Source: Rhodocyclales bacterium (GTDB taxonomy: Bacteria; Pseudomonadota; Gammaproteobacteria; Burkholderiales; Rhodocyclaceae). Taken from it: a stretch of DNA of 17,465 nucleotides. Below the pieces are notes generated by a model, which was not told the origin of the DNA, did not search any database, and saw only the letters and a list, made by a program, of their open reading frames with translations. The position numbers and the translations under genes were made by a program. The DNA is taken from contig JAJTBM010000021.1 in the NCBI GenBank assembly GCA_021286885.1, positions 1 to 17,465 on the forward strand. The letters are read 5' to 3'. Below, in pieces: positions 7,058 to 14,651 of the stretch; position 1 is the first letter of the stretch, and each line of letters starts with the position of its first letter.

Positions 7058-7738
7058 ATGATGATGAGACTTTTGCGTGTGCTTGGAGCCTTGAGTGTGG
7101 TGCTTTTATCCGGCTGCGCTGCACTCCAGGCCACTCCGCCCACAGCGGTGCATCAGCCCATGAGCATGCGCCCTGAGATGCGCACGCCCCAGGCCTCCCA
7201 GCCCGGGGCAATTTTCCAGCCTGGTTTTACCCGCCCTTTGTTTGAAGATCGGCGTGCTCGTTTTGTCGGAGACATCATCACCATCAATCTGGTGGAGCAG
7301 ACGGCGGCGAGCAAAAAATCGTCGGCCAATGCAGAGCGGGGATCCAGCCTGGATGCTTCTATTTCGGCCCTGGCCAAGGTGCCGCTGGCGGGCCTGGCCG
7401 CGCTCAGCGCATCGGGTGAGAACACCAGCAAGTTCAATGGCAAGGGTGATGCGGCGGCCAACAATGCCTTTACCGGCACCATCACTACCACGGTGATCGA
7501 GGTGCTGCCCAATGGCAATCTGCTGGTGTCGGGAGAAAAACAGATCGCCATCAACCAGGGCAATGAATTCATCCGTTTTTCCGGCATCGTGAATCCGGTG
7601 AATGTGACCACCAGCAATACCGTGCAATCGGTGCAGGTGGCTGATGCGCGGATCGAATACCGGGCCAATGGCTATATCGACGAAACCCAGCAGATGGGCT
7701 GGCTCCATCGTTTCTTCGTGAATGTGCTGCCCTTCTGA
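7058..7738 (+). CDS. flgH: FlgH, outer-membrane L-ring lipoprotein
   Basis: Protein of 226 residues. Family knowledge: FlgH is an outer-membrane lipoprotein that forms the L ring, the bushing around the distal rod. What is seen: a lipoprotein signal with lipobox LLSGC (acylated Cys at residue 20), then [28 protein letters not shown] (about 62-89, a family hallmark), [45 protein letters not shown], and a C-terminal Phe (NVLPF) as often found in this family. Three ATG codons in a row (7058, 7061, 7064) follow a GGTGAGGG ribosome site, so the true start may be any of the three; the signal peptide works from each. Confidence 0.97.
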   Translation: MMMRLLRVLGALSVVLLSGCAALQATPPTAVHQPMSMRPEMRTPQASQPGAIFQPGFTRPLFEDRRARFVGDIITINLVEQTAASKKSSANAERGSSLDASISALAKVPLAGLAALSASGENTSKFNGKGDAAANNAFTGTITTTVIEVLPNGNLLVSGEKQIAINQGNEFIRFSGIVNPVNVTTSNTVQSVQVADARIEYRANGYIDETQQMGWLHRFFVNVLPF

Positions 7739-7759
7739 TTTGAAACCCCGGAGCGTGCG

Positions 7760-8857
7760 ATGAAGCGTCTGCTGGCAAGTCTGTGCGTGATCCTGGCCCT
7801 GGCCCCCGGCCTTGCCCGGGCAGAACGCCTCAAGGATCTGGCGAGCATTGCCGGGGTGCGCCAGAACCAGCTCATCGGCTATGGTCTGGTGGTCGGGCTG
7901 GACGGCTCCGGCGACCAGACCACCCAAACCCCCTTCACCGTGCAGAGCATCATCAACATGCTGGGTAATCTGGGCGTCACCCTGCCGCCTGGCCAGTCGC
8001 TCCAGCTCAAGAATGTGGCAGCAGTGATGGTCACCGCCAATCTGCCCGCCTTTGCCCGCCCGGGCCAGCAGATCGACGTGACGGTTTCGTCCATGGGGAA
8101 TGCGCGCTCCCTGAAGGGCGGCACCCTGGTCATGACGCCCCTCAAGGGCGCTGACGGCCAGGTGTATGCCATCGCCCAGGGCAATCTGGTGATCAGCGGG
8201 GCGGGTGCTTCGGGTGGAGGCAGCAAGGTTACCGTGAATCACCTCTCCGCCGGGCGCATCCCCGGGGGCGCCACCGTGGAGCGTGCTGTACCCGGTGGGG
8301 TGGGCGAGGGGGATCTGGTGCTCCTTGAGCTGAACGATTCGGATTTTGGTACCGCCCAGCGGGTCGTGGATGCCATCAACACCATGTCCCCCGGCAGCGC
8401 CCGTGCTATGGACGGGCGCCAGATCCAGGTGCGCGCCCCCCAGGACATCAATCAGCGGGTGGCCTTTATCGGACGGCTGGAAAACCTGGATGTGACCCCG
8501 GTTCAGCAGGCCGCCAAGGTGGTGGTGAACTCCCGCACCGGCTCGGTGGTGATGAACCAGAACGTTACCTTGCAGAACTGCGCCGTGGCCCACGGCAGCC
8601 TCACCGTCACGGTGAACAATGATCCCCAGGTGAGCCAGCCTGCGCCCCTCTCCAATGGCCAGACTACCGTGACCAACAAGGGCTCGGTGGATATCAAGCA
8701 GGAGGGCGGAACACTCTTCAACCTCAAAGGGGGCAGTAACCTGGCCGATGTGGTCAAGGCCCTCAACACCCTGGGCGCCAACCCCCTGGAGCTGATTGCA
8801 ATCCTCCAGGCCATGAAAGCCAGCGGCGCACTGCGGGCCGAGCTGGAGGTGATCTGA
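7760..8857 (+). CDS. flgI: FlgI, periplasmic P-ring protein
   Basis: Protein of 365 residues, normal for FlgI. Family knowledge: FlgI is Sec-exported and polymerises, with help from FlgA, into the P ring in the peptidoglycan layer. What is seen: a signal peptide cleaved after Ala-Arg-Ala at residue 21, then [26 protein letters not shown] (about 22-47), [61 protein letters not shown], and the C-terminal [35 protein letters not shown] type ending. The stop codon shares one base with the flgJ start. Confidence 0.98.
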   Translation: MKRLLASLCVILALAPGLARAERLKDLASIAGVRQNQLIGYGLVVGLDGSGDQTTQTPFTVQSIINMLGNLGVTLPPGQSLQLKNVAAVMVTANLPAFARPGQQIDVTVSSMGNARSLKGGTLVMTPLKGADGQVYAIAQGNLVISGAGASGGGSKVTVNHLSAGRIPGGATVERAVPGGVGEGDLVLLELNDSDFGTAQRVVDAINTMSPGSARAMDGRQIQVRAPQDINQRVAFIGRLENLDVTPVQQAAKVVVNSRTGSVVMNQNVTLQNCAVAHGSLTVTVNNDPQVSQPAPLSNGQTTVTNKGSVDIKQEGGTLFNLKGGSNLADVVKALNTLGANPLELIAILQAMKASGALRAELEVI

Positions 8858-9909
8858 TGAGCAATGATTTCAGCCGGATCAACGCCCTTGATCCGAACAC
8901 CCTCAACGGCCTCAAGCGCCTGAGCCGGGACCAGAGCCCGGAGGCGATCCGGGAGGCGTCGCGCCAGTTCGAGGCCTTGTTCATGCAGCAGGTCATGAAG
9001 TCCATGCGCGAGGCCTCGCCCAAGGGCGGCATGCTGGATACCGAAGAAACCCGCAGCTACCAGACCTTGCTGGATCAGCAGATGATGCTCCAGCTTTCGT
9101 CCCAGGGGCAGGGCGTGGGGCTGGCCAAGGTCATCGAACGCCAGCTGGGGGGCGGGCTCCAGGGAAGTGGGAATGCCAACCCGGTGGCTGCACCCACGGC
9201 TGGCCTGGAATTGGGTGTAGGCGCCGGCGAAGTGCAGAACGATCCGGCGGTGGTGCTGGATAACACCATCCGTCAGGGCTTTGAGCAGGTGGCCGCCCGG
9301 GCGGCACGGATGGCCGAAGCGGCAAGAGCCGCCGCCGCCGCGACGGCAAAAACTGCCGGGCAGGCCCAGGGCGTGGCGCCCCAGGCGCGCATGGAGGGGA
9401 TTCCGGGCATGCCCAACAATCCCACCGCCCAGGCCTTCGTACAGCGTATCTGGCCCGAGGCCGAGGCAGCCAGCCGGGCCACCGGCATCCCGGCCCGCTT
9501 TCTGGTGGCCCAGGCGGCGCTGGAGACCGGCTGGGGCAAGAAAGAGCTGCGCAATGCCGATGGCAGCCCCAGCTTCAATCTGTTCAACATCAAGGCCGGG
9601 CGTGGTTGGAATGGGGCCAGTGTCACCACCAACACCACGGAATACCGCAACGGGGTGGCGGTACGCGAAGATGCCCGTTTCCGGGCCTATGGCTCGTATC
9701 GGGAGTCTTTCCAGGATTACGCCCGCCTGATCAGCACCAGCCCGCGTTACGCCCGGGTGGTGGGCACCACCGATGCCAATGCCTTCGCCCGGGGGCTCCA
9801 GGCTGCCGGTTACGCCACCGATCCCATGTACGCCGACAAGCTCGCCCGTATCATTAACGGCAACACCCTGCGCACCGCCCTGGCCGGTTCTGGCCGTCCC
9901 CTGGCCTGA
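8857..9909 (+). CDS. flgJ: FlgJ, rod cap with C-terminal muramidase domain
   Basis: Protein of 350 residues with two domains. Family knowledge: the N-terminal part caps the growing rod; the C-terminal glucosaminidase domain (GH73 type) opens the peptidoglycan so the rod can pass. What is seen: rod-binding domain (about residues 30-95) with SRQFEALFMQQVMKSMREAS; an unusually Ala-rich linker (about 145-170); muramidase domain from about 190 with FLVAQAALETGWGKKE, where Glu223 is the expected catalytic acid, then FNLFNIKAG, FRAYGSYRESFQDYA and YATDPMYADKLARII. The ATG overlaps the flgI stop (TGATG), and GGAGGTGATC just before it is a near-perfect ribosome site. The dual-domain form is typical of beta- and gammaproteobacteria. 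Confidence 0.97.
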   Translation: MSNDFSRINALDPNTLNGLKRLSRDQSPEAIREASRQFEALFMQQVMKSMREASPKGGMLDTEETRSYQTLLDQQMMLQLSSQGQGVGLAKVIERQLGGGLQGSGNANPVAAPTAGLELGVGAGEVQNDPAVVLDNTIRQGFEQVAARAARMAEAARAAAAATAKTAGQAQGVAPQARMEGIPGMPNNPTAQAFVQRIWPEAEAASRATGIPARFLVAQAALETGWGKKELRNADGSPSFNLFNIKAGRGWNGASVTTNTTEYRNGVAVREDARFRAYGSYRESFQDYARLISTSPRYARVVGTTDANAFARGLQAAGYATDPMYADKLARIINGNTLRTALAGSGRPLA

Positions 9910-9910
9910 T

Positions 9911-9926
9911 TGGCAAAGTTTTTGCT
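9911..9926 (+). promoter_or_regulatory. Sigma-54 promoter for flgKL
   Basis: TGGCAAAGTTTTTGCT has GG (9912-9913), 10 bases, GC (9924-9925), and matches TGGCA and TTGCT of the consensus: a strong site. It begins two bases after the flgJ stop and would start transcription near 9937, about 30 bases before the flgK ATG. It suggests that flgK, flgL and the lipoprotein gene form a separate unit under sigma-54, unlike enteric bacteria where sigma-28 raises flgKL. Confidence 0.78.
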
Positions 9927-9966
9927 GATCTGGCCGTAAATATCCTTAAACCAAAGGACAGGAATC

Positions 9967-11922
9967 ATGGGCAGCAGCTTTTACACCATCAGTCTGACAG
10001 GCCTTAATGCAGCCCAGGCGGGCTTGGTGACCACCAGCCACAACATCGCCAACGCAGGGACTGCGGGCTACAGCCGCCAGAGCGTGATCCAGACCACCAA
10101 CGGTGGCACCCAGATGGGAAACGTCTACTTTGGCGAGGGAACCAACGTTCAGGCCGTACAGCGGGCCTACAACGGTTTTCTGAATGAACAGGTGCTGGCG
10201 GCAGATACCCGCTTCAACGAATACGATACTTATAGCACCCAGATCAGCGAGATCGACAACATGCTGGCAGATGCTTCCGTGGGCATGACGCCGGCCATGC
10301 AGTCTTTTTTCAGTGGGGTGCAGGAGGTCGCGGCCAATCCTTCGAGCATTCCTGCGCGCCAGTCCATGCTGTCATCGGCCCAGACCATGACAGCCCGTTT
10401 CCACAACCTTTCGGATCGCATCAACGAGGTGGGAGCGGGGATCGAGGGGGAGATCGCAGATACCGTCTCTTCCATCTCCACCTACGCCAAAAGTATCGCT
10501 GATCTAAACGCAAAGATCATGGTGGCCGAACAAGGGGGGGCCGGCCCCACAGCCAATGACATGCAAGATCAGCGCGATCTGCTGATTACGCAACTCAACC
10601 AGCTCACCAAAGTGACGGCTTCCCGACAGGCGGATGGCACCATGTCCATCTTCATTGGGACGGGGCAAGCGCTGGTCATGGGTGCCAAGGCAACGACGCT
10701 GGTGGCCAGGCCTTCTCCGGACAACCCTCAGAAACTTGCCGTCAATAGCCTGACCGAAAGCGGGAGTGCCGTACCCATTCCGGAAACCCTGCTCGGAGGC
10801 GGAAAGCTGGGTGGGCTGCTTTCGGTGCGTTCCGGCGCCCTGGCCACGGCCCAGAACCAACTGGGGCTGGTGGCCGTAGGTTTGGCCAGTACGGTAAACG
10901 CCCAGCATCGCCTTGGTCAGGATCTGAACGGCAATTTGGGGACCGACATGTTCACTCTGCCGGCTATCCCCGTGACCCGCTCGGCCAATGCCACGACGAG
11001 CACCGCTGCACCTACAGTGAATTACGGCGACATTTCCAAACTGACGGGGGACGATTATCAACTTACCTTTACCAGCAGCAGCGGCGCCTATCGCCTGACG
11101 CGCACTTCGGATGGTGCCTCGGTGACGGCTGCTTCTGTAGGGCTCACGATCACCCCCCCGAGTACGGCTACAGTCGGAGACAGTTTTCTGATCCAGCCAA
11201 CCTCGACCGCAGCCGCTAATGTCAGCGTGGCAATTAGTGATACCCGGATGGTGGCAGCGGCATCGCCAGTGACGGCTGCCCGTAGCAGCAGCAACTTGGG
11301 CACGGCTACCATCACGGCACCCAGTGTGAGCAGTACTACCAGTCTGGCCAGTTTTGGCACCACAGCATCCCCACTTACCCTGAGTTATTCGGGGGGGAAT
11401 TTGAGTGGGTTTCCGGCAGGCCTGGACGTGAGTTACACCCCGGTGGGGGGGAGTAAGGTGACGCTCAGTGCCCCGGTAGCCTCCATTCCCTATAGCAGCG
11501 GGATGAGCATTTCGCTGGGAGGTGTCGAGTTCTCCATGAGTGGGGCTCCCCAGAATAATGACAAGTTCACGCTGGGGCCCAATGCCAACGGTGTCTCGGA
11601 TAGTCGCAATGCTGTGGCGCTGGGCAAGATCCAGACCTCAAAAACCATGCTCTCGGCCAATGGAAGTCCTTCGGCCACCATTCAGTCGGTGTATTCCCAG
11701 ATGGTGAGTAATGTGGGTAACCAGACTCGGGAGGTTGAGGCCAATCGAGATGCCCAAGAAGCCCTGCTGGAGCAGGCCACTCAGGCCAAGCAGTCGGTGG
11801 CGGGGGTGAATCTGGATGAAGAGGCTGCCAGTCTGTTGCGTTACCAGCAGGCTTACCAAGCGGCTGGCAAAGTAATGAGTCTTGCATCCAAGCTGTTTGA
11901 ACAAGTGCTGGCGATTGGCTAG
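9967..11922 (+). CDS. flgK: FlgK, hook-filament junction protein 1 (HAP1)
   Basis: Protein of 651 residues, about 100 longer than enteric FlgK and near the size seen in pseudomonads. Family knowledge: FlgK is the first junction protein between hook and filament. What is seen: N-terminal LTGLNAAQAGLVTTSHNIANAGTAGYSRQ (axial motif about 28-38), coiled D1 helices with FFSGVQEVAANPSSIPARQ, NDMQDQRDLLITQLNQL (about 197-213), a long Ser/Thr/Ala-rich beta region (about 330-540) that includes FLIQPTSTAAANVSVAISDTRMVAAASP, and the C-terminal GVNLDEEAASLLRYQQAYQAAGKVMSLASKLFEQVL. The AAAGGA ribosome site fits. Its own sigma-54 promoter lies just upstream. FlgN, encoded at 201-704, is the expected chaperone for its C-terminus. 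Confidence 0.97.
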   Translation: MGSSFYTISLTGLNAAQAGLVTTSHNIANAGTAGYSRQSVIQTTNGGTQMGNVYFGEGTNVQAVQRAYNGFLNEQVLAADTRFNEYDTYSTQISEIDNMLADASVGMTPAMQSFFSGVQEVAANPSSIPARQSMLSSAQTMTARFHNLSDRINEVGAGIEGEIADTVSSISTYAKSIADLNAKIMVAEQGGAGPTANDMQDQRDLLITQLNQLTKVTASRQADGTMSIFIGTGQALVMGAKATTLVARPSPDNPQKLAVNSLTESGSAVPIPETLLGGGKLGGLLSVRSGALATAQNQLGLVAVGLASTVNAQHRLGQDLNGNLGTDMFTLPAIPVTRSANATTSTAAPTVNYGDISKLTGDDYQLTFTSSSGAYRLTRTSDGASVTAASVGLTITPPSTATVGDSFLIQPTSTAAANVSVAISDTRMVAAASPVTAARSSSNLGTATITAPSVSSTTSLASFGTTASPLTLSYSGGNLSGFPAGLDVSYTPVGGSKVTLSAPVASIPYSSGMSISLGGVEFSMSGAPQNNDKFTLGPNANGVSDSRNAVALGKIQTSKTMLSANGSPSATIQSVYSQMVSNVGNQTREVEANRDAQEALLEQATQAKQSVAGVNLDEEAASLLRYQQAYQAAGKVMSLASKLFEQVLAIG

Positions 11923-11948
11923 TCCGCGTCGCAAAAGGAGTTATTGCC

Positions 11949-13142
11949 ATGCGTATCACCACCGGCATGATCTTTGAAAAAAATCTGTCCTTGCTGCAGA
12001 AGCAGAACAGCAAAATGGCTGACGCCAGCGCTCAGTTGTCCAGTGGCCGTCGGGTGCTGGCTCCTTCGGATGATCCCGTGGCGGCTGCCCGTGCCCTGGA
12101 GGTGTCTCAATCCCAGAGCGTGAACAGAAATTACGAAAGCAATCAGGGCTACGCCAGTGATGCGCTGAGTTTAGTGGATAGCAAATTGAGTGCGGCCAAC
12201 GACTTGGTGACCTACGTGCGTACTCGGGCGGTGGAGGCGGGAAACGGCTCCTACTCGGCAACCGAGCTGAAAGCAATTGCCTCGGATTTGGGGCAGCAGT
12301 TCACGGGGCTCCAGTCGATTGCCAACAGCCAGGACTCCACCGGTGAATACATTTTCGGTGGCCTGCGCAGCAACGTGCAGCCCTTCACGGGGAATATTGC
12401 CAGTGGTGTGAGCTATCAAGGGGACCAGGGCACCCGCAATTTGCAGATATCGGCCTCCCGTTCCTTGCCGATCACCAGTTCGGGAGATGAAATCTTCAAT
12501 ACCATCCGGGCGCCGGCGGGCTCGGCTTATCTGTTGGGAGCGGCTGGGAATGGTGGGACGGCTTTGCCTTCAGCCATGAGTTTGAGTGGAGGCTACAACG
12601 GTCATAGCTATGCCATCGAAGTGGGTGCCGGGCCCAGCTATACCTTTTACGACAATACCAATGATCCTGGTCATGCCAGCCCCATCACGCCCACCGTGAG
12701 TGTGAGCGGGAGTGATACCACTCTCAGCATCCCAGGGATTAGCATGACGCTCAGCGGTGTGCCTGCCACTGGCGATAAGTTTTCCCTTAGTACCGTGGCC
12801 AGTGCCTTTGATGTACTGGGCAGTTTTGTTACGGCTTTGGGCTCAGGTAATAGTGCAGCAGCCCGTTTTAGTGCGAAGCAGACCATCGCCGGGATGGACG
12901 CCACCCAAAACAGCATTTCCCAAGTCCAGGCCGGCGTCGGCTCCCGCATGGTGGAAGTGGAAACCCAGCAAAGCATCAGTGGAGACTTGGGGCTCCAGTA
13001 CAGCAACACCATGTCTCGGCTCCAGGACGCCGATTACGCCAAATCCATCAGCGACCTGACCCAGCAGAAAACCTATCTGGAAGCCTCCCAGCAGGCCTTC
13101 CTGAAGGTCAGCAATCTCTCCCTGTTCAACTATCTGAACTAG
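11949..13142 (+). CDS. flgL: FlgL, hook-filament junction protein 3 (HAP3)
   Basis: Protein of 397 residues, longer than the roughly 317 of enteric FlgL owing to a larger central domain. Family knowledge: FlgL joins FlgK to the flagellin filament and is built like flagellin. What is seen: N-terminal MRITTGMIFEKNLSLLQKQ, the flagellin-like motif LSSGRRVLAPSDDPVAAARALEV (about 28-50), GEYIFGG (about 131-137), a beta-rich centre (about 190-280), and C-terminal DADYAKSISDLTQQKTYLEASQQAFLKVSNLSLFNYLN. AAAGGAG lies upstream of the ATG, 26 bases after flgK. A centre segment (GISMTLSGVPATGDKFSL) resembles one in FlgK. Confidence 0.97.
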   Translation: MRITTGMIFEKNLSLLQKQNSKMADASAQLSSGRRVLAPSDDPVAAARALEVSQSQSVNRNYESNQGYASDALSLVDSKLSAANDLVTYVRTRAVEAGNGSYSATELKAIASDLGQQFTGLQSIANSQDSTGEYIFGGLRSNVQPFTGNIASGVSYQGDQGTRNLQISASRSLPITSSGDEIFNTIRAPAGSAYLLGAAGNGGTALPSAMSLSGGYNGHSYAIEVGAGPSYTFYDNTNDPGHASPITPTVSVSGSDTTLSIPGISMTLSGVPATGDKFSLSTVASAFDVLGSFVTALGSGNSAAARFSAKQTIAGMDATQNSISQVQAGVGSRMVEVETQQSISGDLGLQYSNTMSRLQDADYAKSISDLTQQKTYLEASQQAFLKVSNLSLFNYLN

Positions 13143-13152
13143 GAGAGGCGCC

Positions 13153-13683
13153 ATGGTTCAGGGGCTGATGCGGGGGCTGAGGAGGGTGAGCGGTGGGCTG
13201 CTGCTGGCCCTGGTCGGTGGCTGCAGCCTCAATCCGCCCACCGGCGAGCAGGCGCTGGGGGCGGGTACCGCACTCACTGTGCTGAGCAACAAATATCTGA
13301 CCCTACCTGCCCTGGGCGGTGCCTTGCTTGTGTACGGTGTGGTGGACCCCTTGGCACCCAACTGGAGCATTCAGGAAACCCGGTTGGCCGATGGCCATTA
13401 CAGCCTCTCCATGCGCCTGCGCAGCCTGCACAGCGGCGGTACGGGCGAGGCACGTCAGGTATTTCTGCGTCGGGCCGCCCAGTTGGGCCATGGCACCGGC
13501 TTCGAGGGCTACCGCATTCTGGCTTGGGAAGAGGGCGTCGAGAGTGGCCGCCCCTTCGCCCAGCGGGTGGCCTACGGCGAGGTGCGGTTGGTGCCGCGCC
13601 CCGAGCCGGCCCTCATCATGCCTGACATCCCCACTTTGCCACCCCCCGAGGGGGTTGAGGTCAAGCCCGTTCGGATGGAGTGA
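13153..13683 (+). CDS. Small putative lipoprotein of unknown function, linked to flgL
   Basis: Protein of 176 residues that I do not recognise as a named family. What is seen: an Arg-containing N-terminus (MVQGLMRGLRR), a hydrophobic core and the lipobox LVGGC with Cys at residue 24, so it is probably lipid-anchored. Position +2 after Cys is Ser-Leu, not Asp, which favours the outer membrane. A short hydrophobic Gly-rich stretch (about 49-64, LTLPALGGALLVYGVV) follows. The rest (about 70-150) is a mixed alpha/beta region with NWSIQETRLADGHYSLSMRLR, GGTGEARQVFLRRAAQL and EGVESGRPFAQRVAYGEVRLV. The tail is Pro-rich. The AGGAG ribosome site overlaps the flgL stop codon, only 10 bases separate the genes, and no promoter lies between, so it is probably co-expressed with flgKL. 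A flagellar or envelope role is inference from position. Alternative start at Met6. Confidence 0.85.
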   Translation: MVQGLMRGLRRVSGGLLLALVGGCSLNPPTGEQALGAGTALTVLSNKYLTLPALGGALLVYGVVDPLAPNWSIQETRLADGHYSLSMRLRSLHSGGTGEARQVFLRRAAQLGHGTGFEGYRILAWEEGVESGRPFAQRVAYGEVRLVPRPEPALIMPDIPTLPPPEGVEVKPVRME

Positions 13684-13730
13684 GCACTGATCGGTTGCTT
13701 TTAAGGGGGCTGATACCTTGTTGATTTGAA

Positions 13731-13746
13731 CGGGATTTCATTTGCC
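13731..13746 (+). promoter_or_regulatory. Possible sigma-54 promoter for the PilZ gene
   Basis: CGGGATTTCATTTGCC has GG (13732-13733), 10 bases, GC (13744-13745). The -12 half is a perfect TTGC; the -24 half matches only GG and one A. Transcription would start near 13757, some 75 bases before the GTG at 13832. The GG-N10-GC frame alone is expected about every 250 bases, so this is tentative. A weak sigma-70-like TTGCGG-N17-TAATTT (13765-13793) is an alternative. Confidence 0.3.
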
Positions 13747-13819
13747 TGCAAGCTGCTCTGAGCCTTGCGGGGGCGTGTGCCGGCGCGTAATTTGGAGCCT
13801 GTTTAAATCAATTGTGTAC

Positions 13820-13824
13820 AGGAG
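13820..13824 (+). promoter_or_regulatory. Ribosome binding site that sets the PilZ start at a GTG
   Basis: AGGAG lies 7 bases before GTG 13832-13834. The only in-frame ATG upstream (13742) has no such site and would add 30 residues unlike any PilZ N-terminus. Confidence 0.7.
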
Positions 13825-13831
13825 TCCTCCC

Positions 13832-14137
13832 GTGGATCGACTTCCGGAGCGGCGCAGCGCAATCCGCATTCCCATCCCCATCGGCTGCGAGCTGGATTTA
13901 CTGTTGCCCGGCGAGCCCATCCCGATTGCCAGCGTATGCGTGGAGCTGGGGGTGGGTGGGATGACCATTCACTCCCATTACGTGCCACGTATGGACGAAG
14001 AATTCGAACTGATGCTGCGCCCACCCTCCCACGGCGGCTTTGCGCCCATGCACGCCCGAGTCCAAGTTAAGCGCTGCCACCCGCTGGATGGGGACGTGTT
14101 CGAGATTGGGGTGCAGATTCTGGAAGTGCTGGCGTGA
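13832..14137 (+). CDS. Single-domain PilZ protein, probable c-di-GMP-related effector
   Basis: Protein of 101 residues from the GTG at 13832, about the size of one PilZ domain with nothing else. Family knowledge: PilZ domains bind cyclic di-GMP through an N-terminal RxxxR and a [D/N]xSxxG motif. What is seen: ERRSAIRIP gives RxxxR at residues 8-12, followed by a beta-barrel pattern; the second motif reads E-L-G-V-G-G (38-43), so Asp/Asn is Glu and Ser is Gly. The remaining strands (MTIHSHYVP, EFELMLRPP, ARVQVKRCHPLDGDVFEIGVQILEV) fit the PilZ barrel, with the late EIGVQ strand typical of the family. Ligand binding may be weak, altered or lost. It lacks the YcgR N-domain. It lies between the flgKL unit and the T6SS genes, 148 bases after the lipoprotein gene and possibly under its own promoter. 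A role in motility is plausible but not shown. Confidence 0.8.
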   Translation: MDRLPERRSAIRIPIPIGCELDLLLPGEPIPIASVCVELGVGGMTIHSHYVPRMDEEFELMLRPPSHGGFAPMHARVQVKRCHPLDGDVFEIGVQILEVLA

Positions 14138-14171
14138 TGGCGTTCAGCAAAATCGCTGGCAGATGACAGCC

Positions 14172-14651
14172 TTACTGAACCTTGTAAACGTTGGACGAGA
14201 GCTGCAGGGTCGCGTCGAAGGTGATCGGGGGGCGGTGGGGATGGGGGCGCAGTACCGCATCCACCCGAAAATGAAGCTGCCGCTCGGTTTCGCGGGGAGC
14301 TTCCAGGCTCACCCGCACCTGTCCGAGGCGCGGCTCGTGGGTTTCGATGGCCTTGCAGAGCTGTTCGCGGAGCAGTTCCCGGTCGTCTGGGGCGAGCAGG
14401 CTGATCCCGCTCAGGTCGGGAATCCCGTAGCGCAGCATGGAGCGGCGGGCGAGGGGATGGGCTTCGAACAGATCGTGGTCCGGGTGCAGGCGGGTGTTCA
14501 GCAGCCATTCCAGATCCCGCGCCAGGGATTGCTTGAACTGCTCCAGCTCGTGGAGCAGAACCGCATGGCGTTGGGAGTGCTCGGGTTCGTCATCCAGCAG
14601 GCGATCCAGCACCGAGGGCTGGATCTGGTGCTGGCGCCCTTGGCCGCTCAT
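14172..14651 (-). CDS. tssE: TssE, T6SS baseplate protein (gp25-like)
   Basis: Protein of 159 residues. Family knowledge: TssE is the T6SS counterpart of phage T4 gp25, a baseplate wedge part that helps start sheath assembly; it acts in the cytoplasm. What is seen: the N-terminal PSVLDRLLDDEP motif (about 12-23), helix VLLHELEQFKQSLARDLEWLLNTR, the family signature MLRYGIPDLSG (about 72-82), and HEPRLGQVRVSLE (about 105-117), which carries the conserved Glu-Pro-Arg-Leu of gp25 proteins. The ATG at 14651 overlaps the tssL stop (ATGA), so it is translationally coupled; an upstream in-frame start would run deep into tssL. Last gene of the local operon; it converges on the PilZ gene with a 34-base gap and no obvious terminator. 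Confidence 0.93.
   Translation of the reverse strand: MSGQGRQHQIQPSVLDRLLDDEPEHSQRHAVLLHELEQFKQSLARDLEWLLNTRLHPDHDLFEAHPLARRSMLRYGIPDLSGISLLAPDDRELLREQLCKAIETHEPRLGQVRVSLEAPRETERQLHFRVDAVLRPHPHRPPITFDATLQLSSNVYKVQ

Noticed and set aside
7106..8593. A 495-residue open frame on the - strand across flgH and flgI
   Set aside because: It lies opposite two certain genes, is rich in His, Gly and Gln as GC-rich shadows are, has no ribosome site and no recognisable domain.
13765..13793. Sigma-70 promoter TTGCGG-N17-TAATTT before the PilZ gene
   Set aside because: Spacing is right but only three of six bases match in each half; kept only as an alternative to the sigma-54 candidate.
13742..13831. PilZ start at ATG 13742
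   Set aside because: No ribosome site, unusual Cys-rich leader, and it begins inside the possible promoter; the GTG at 13832 has AGGAG at 7 bases.
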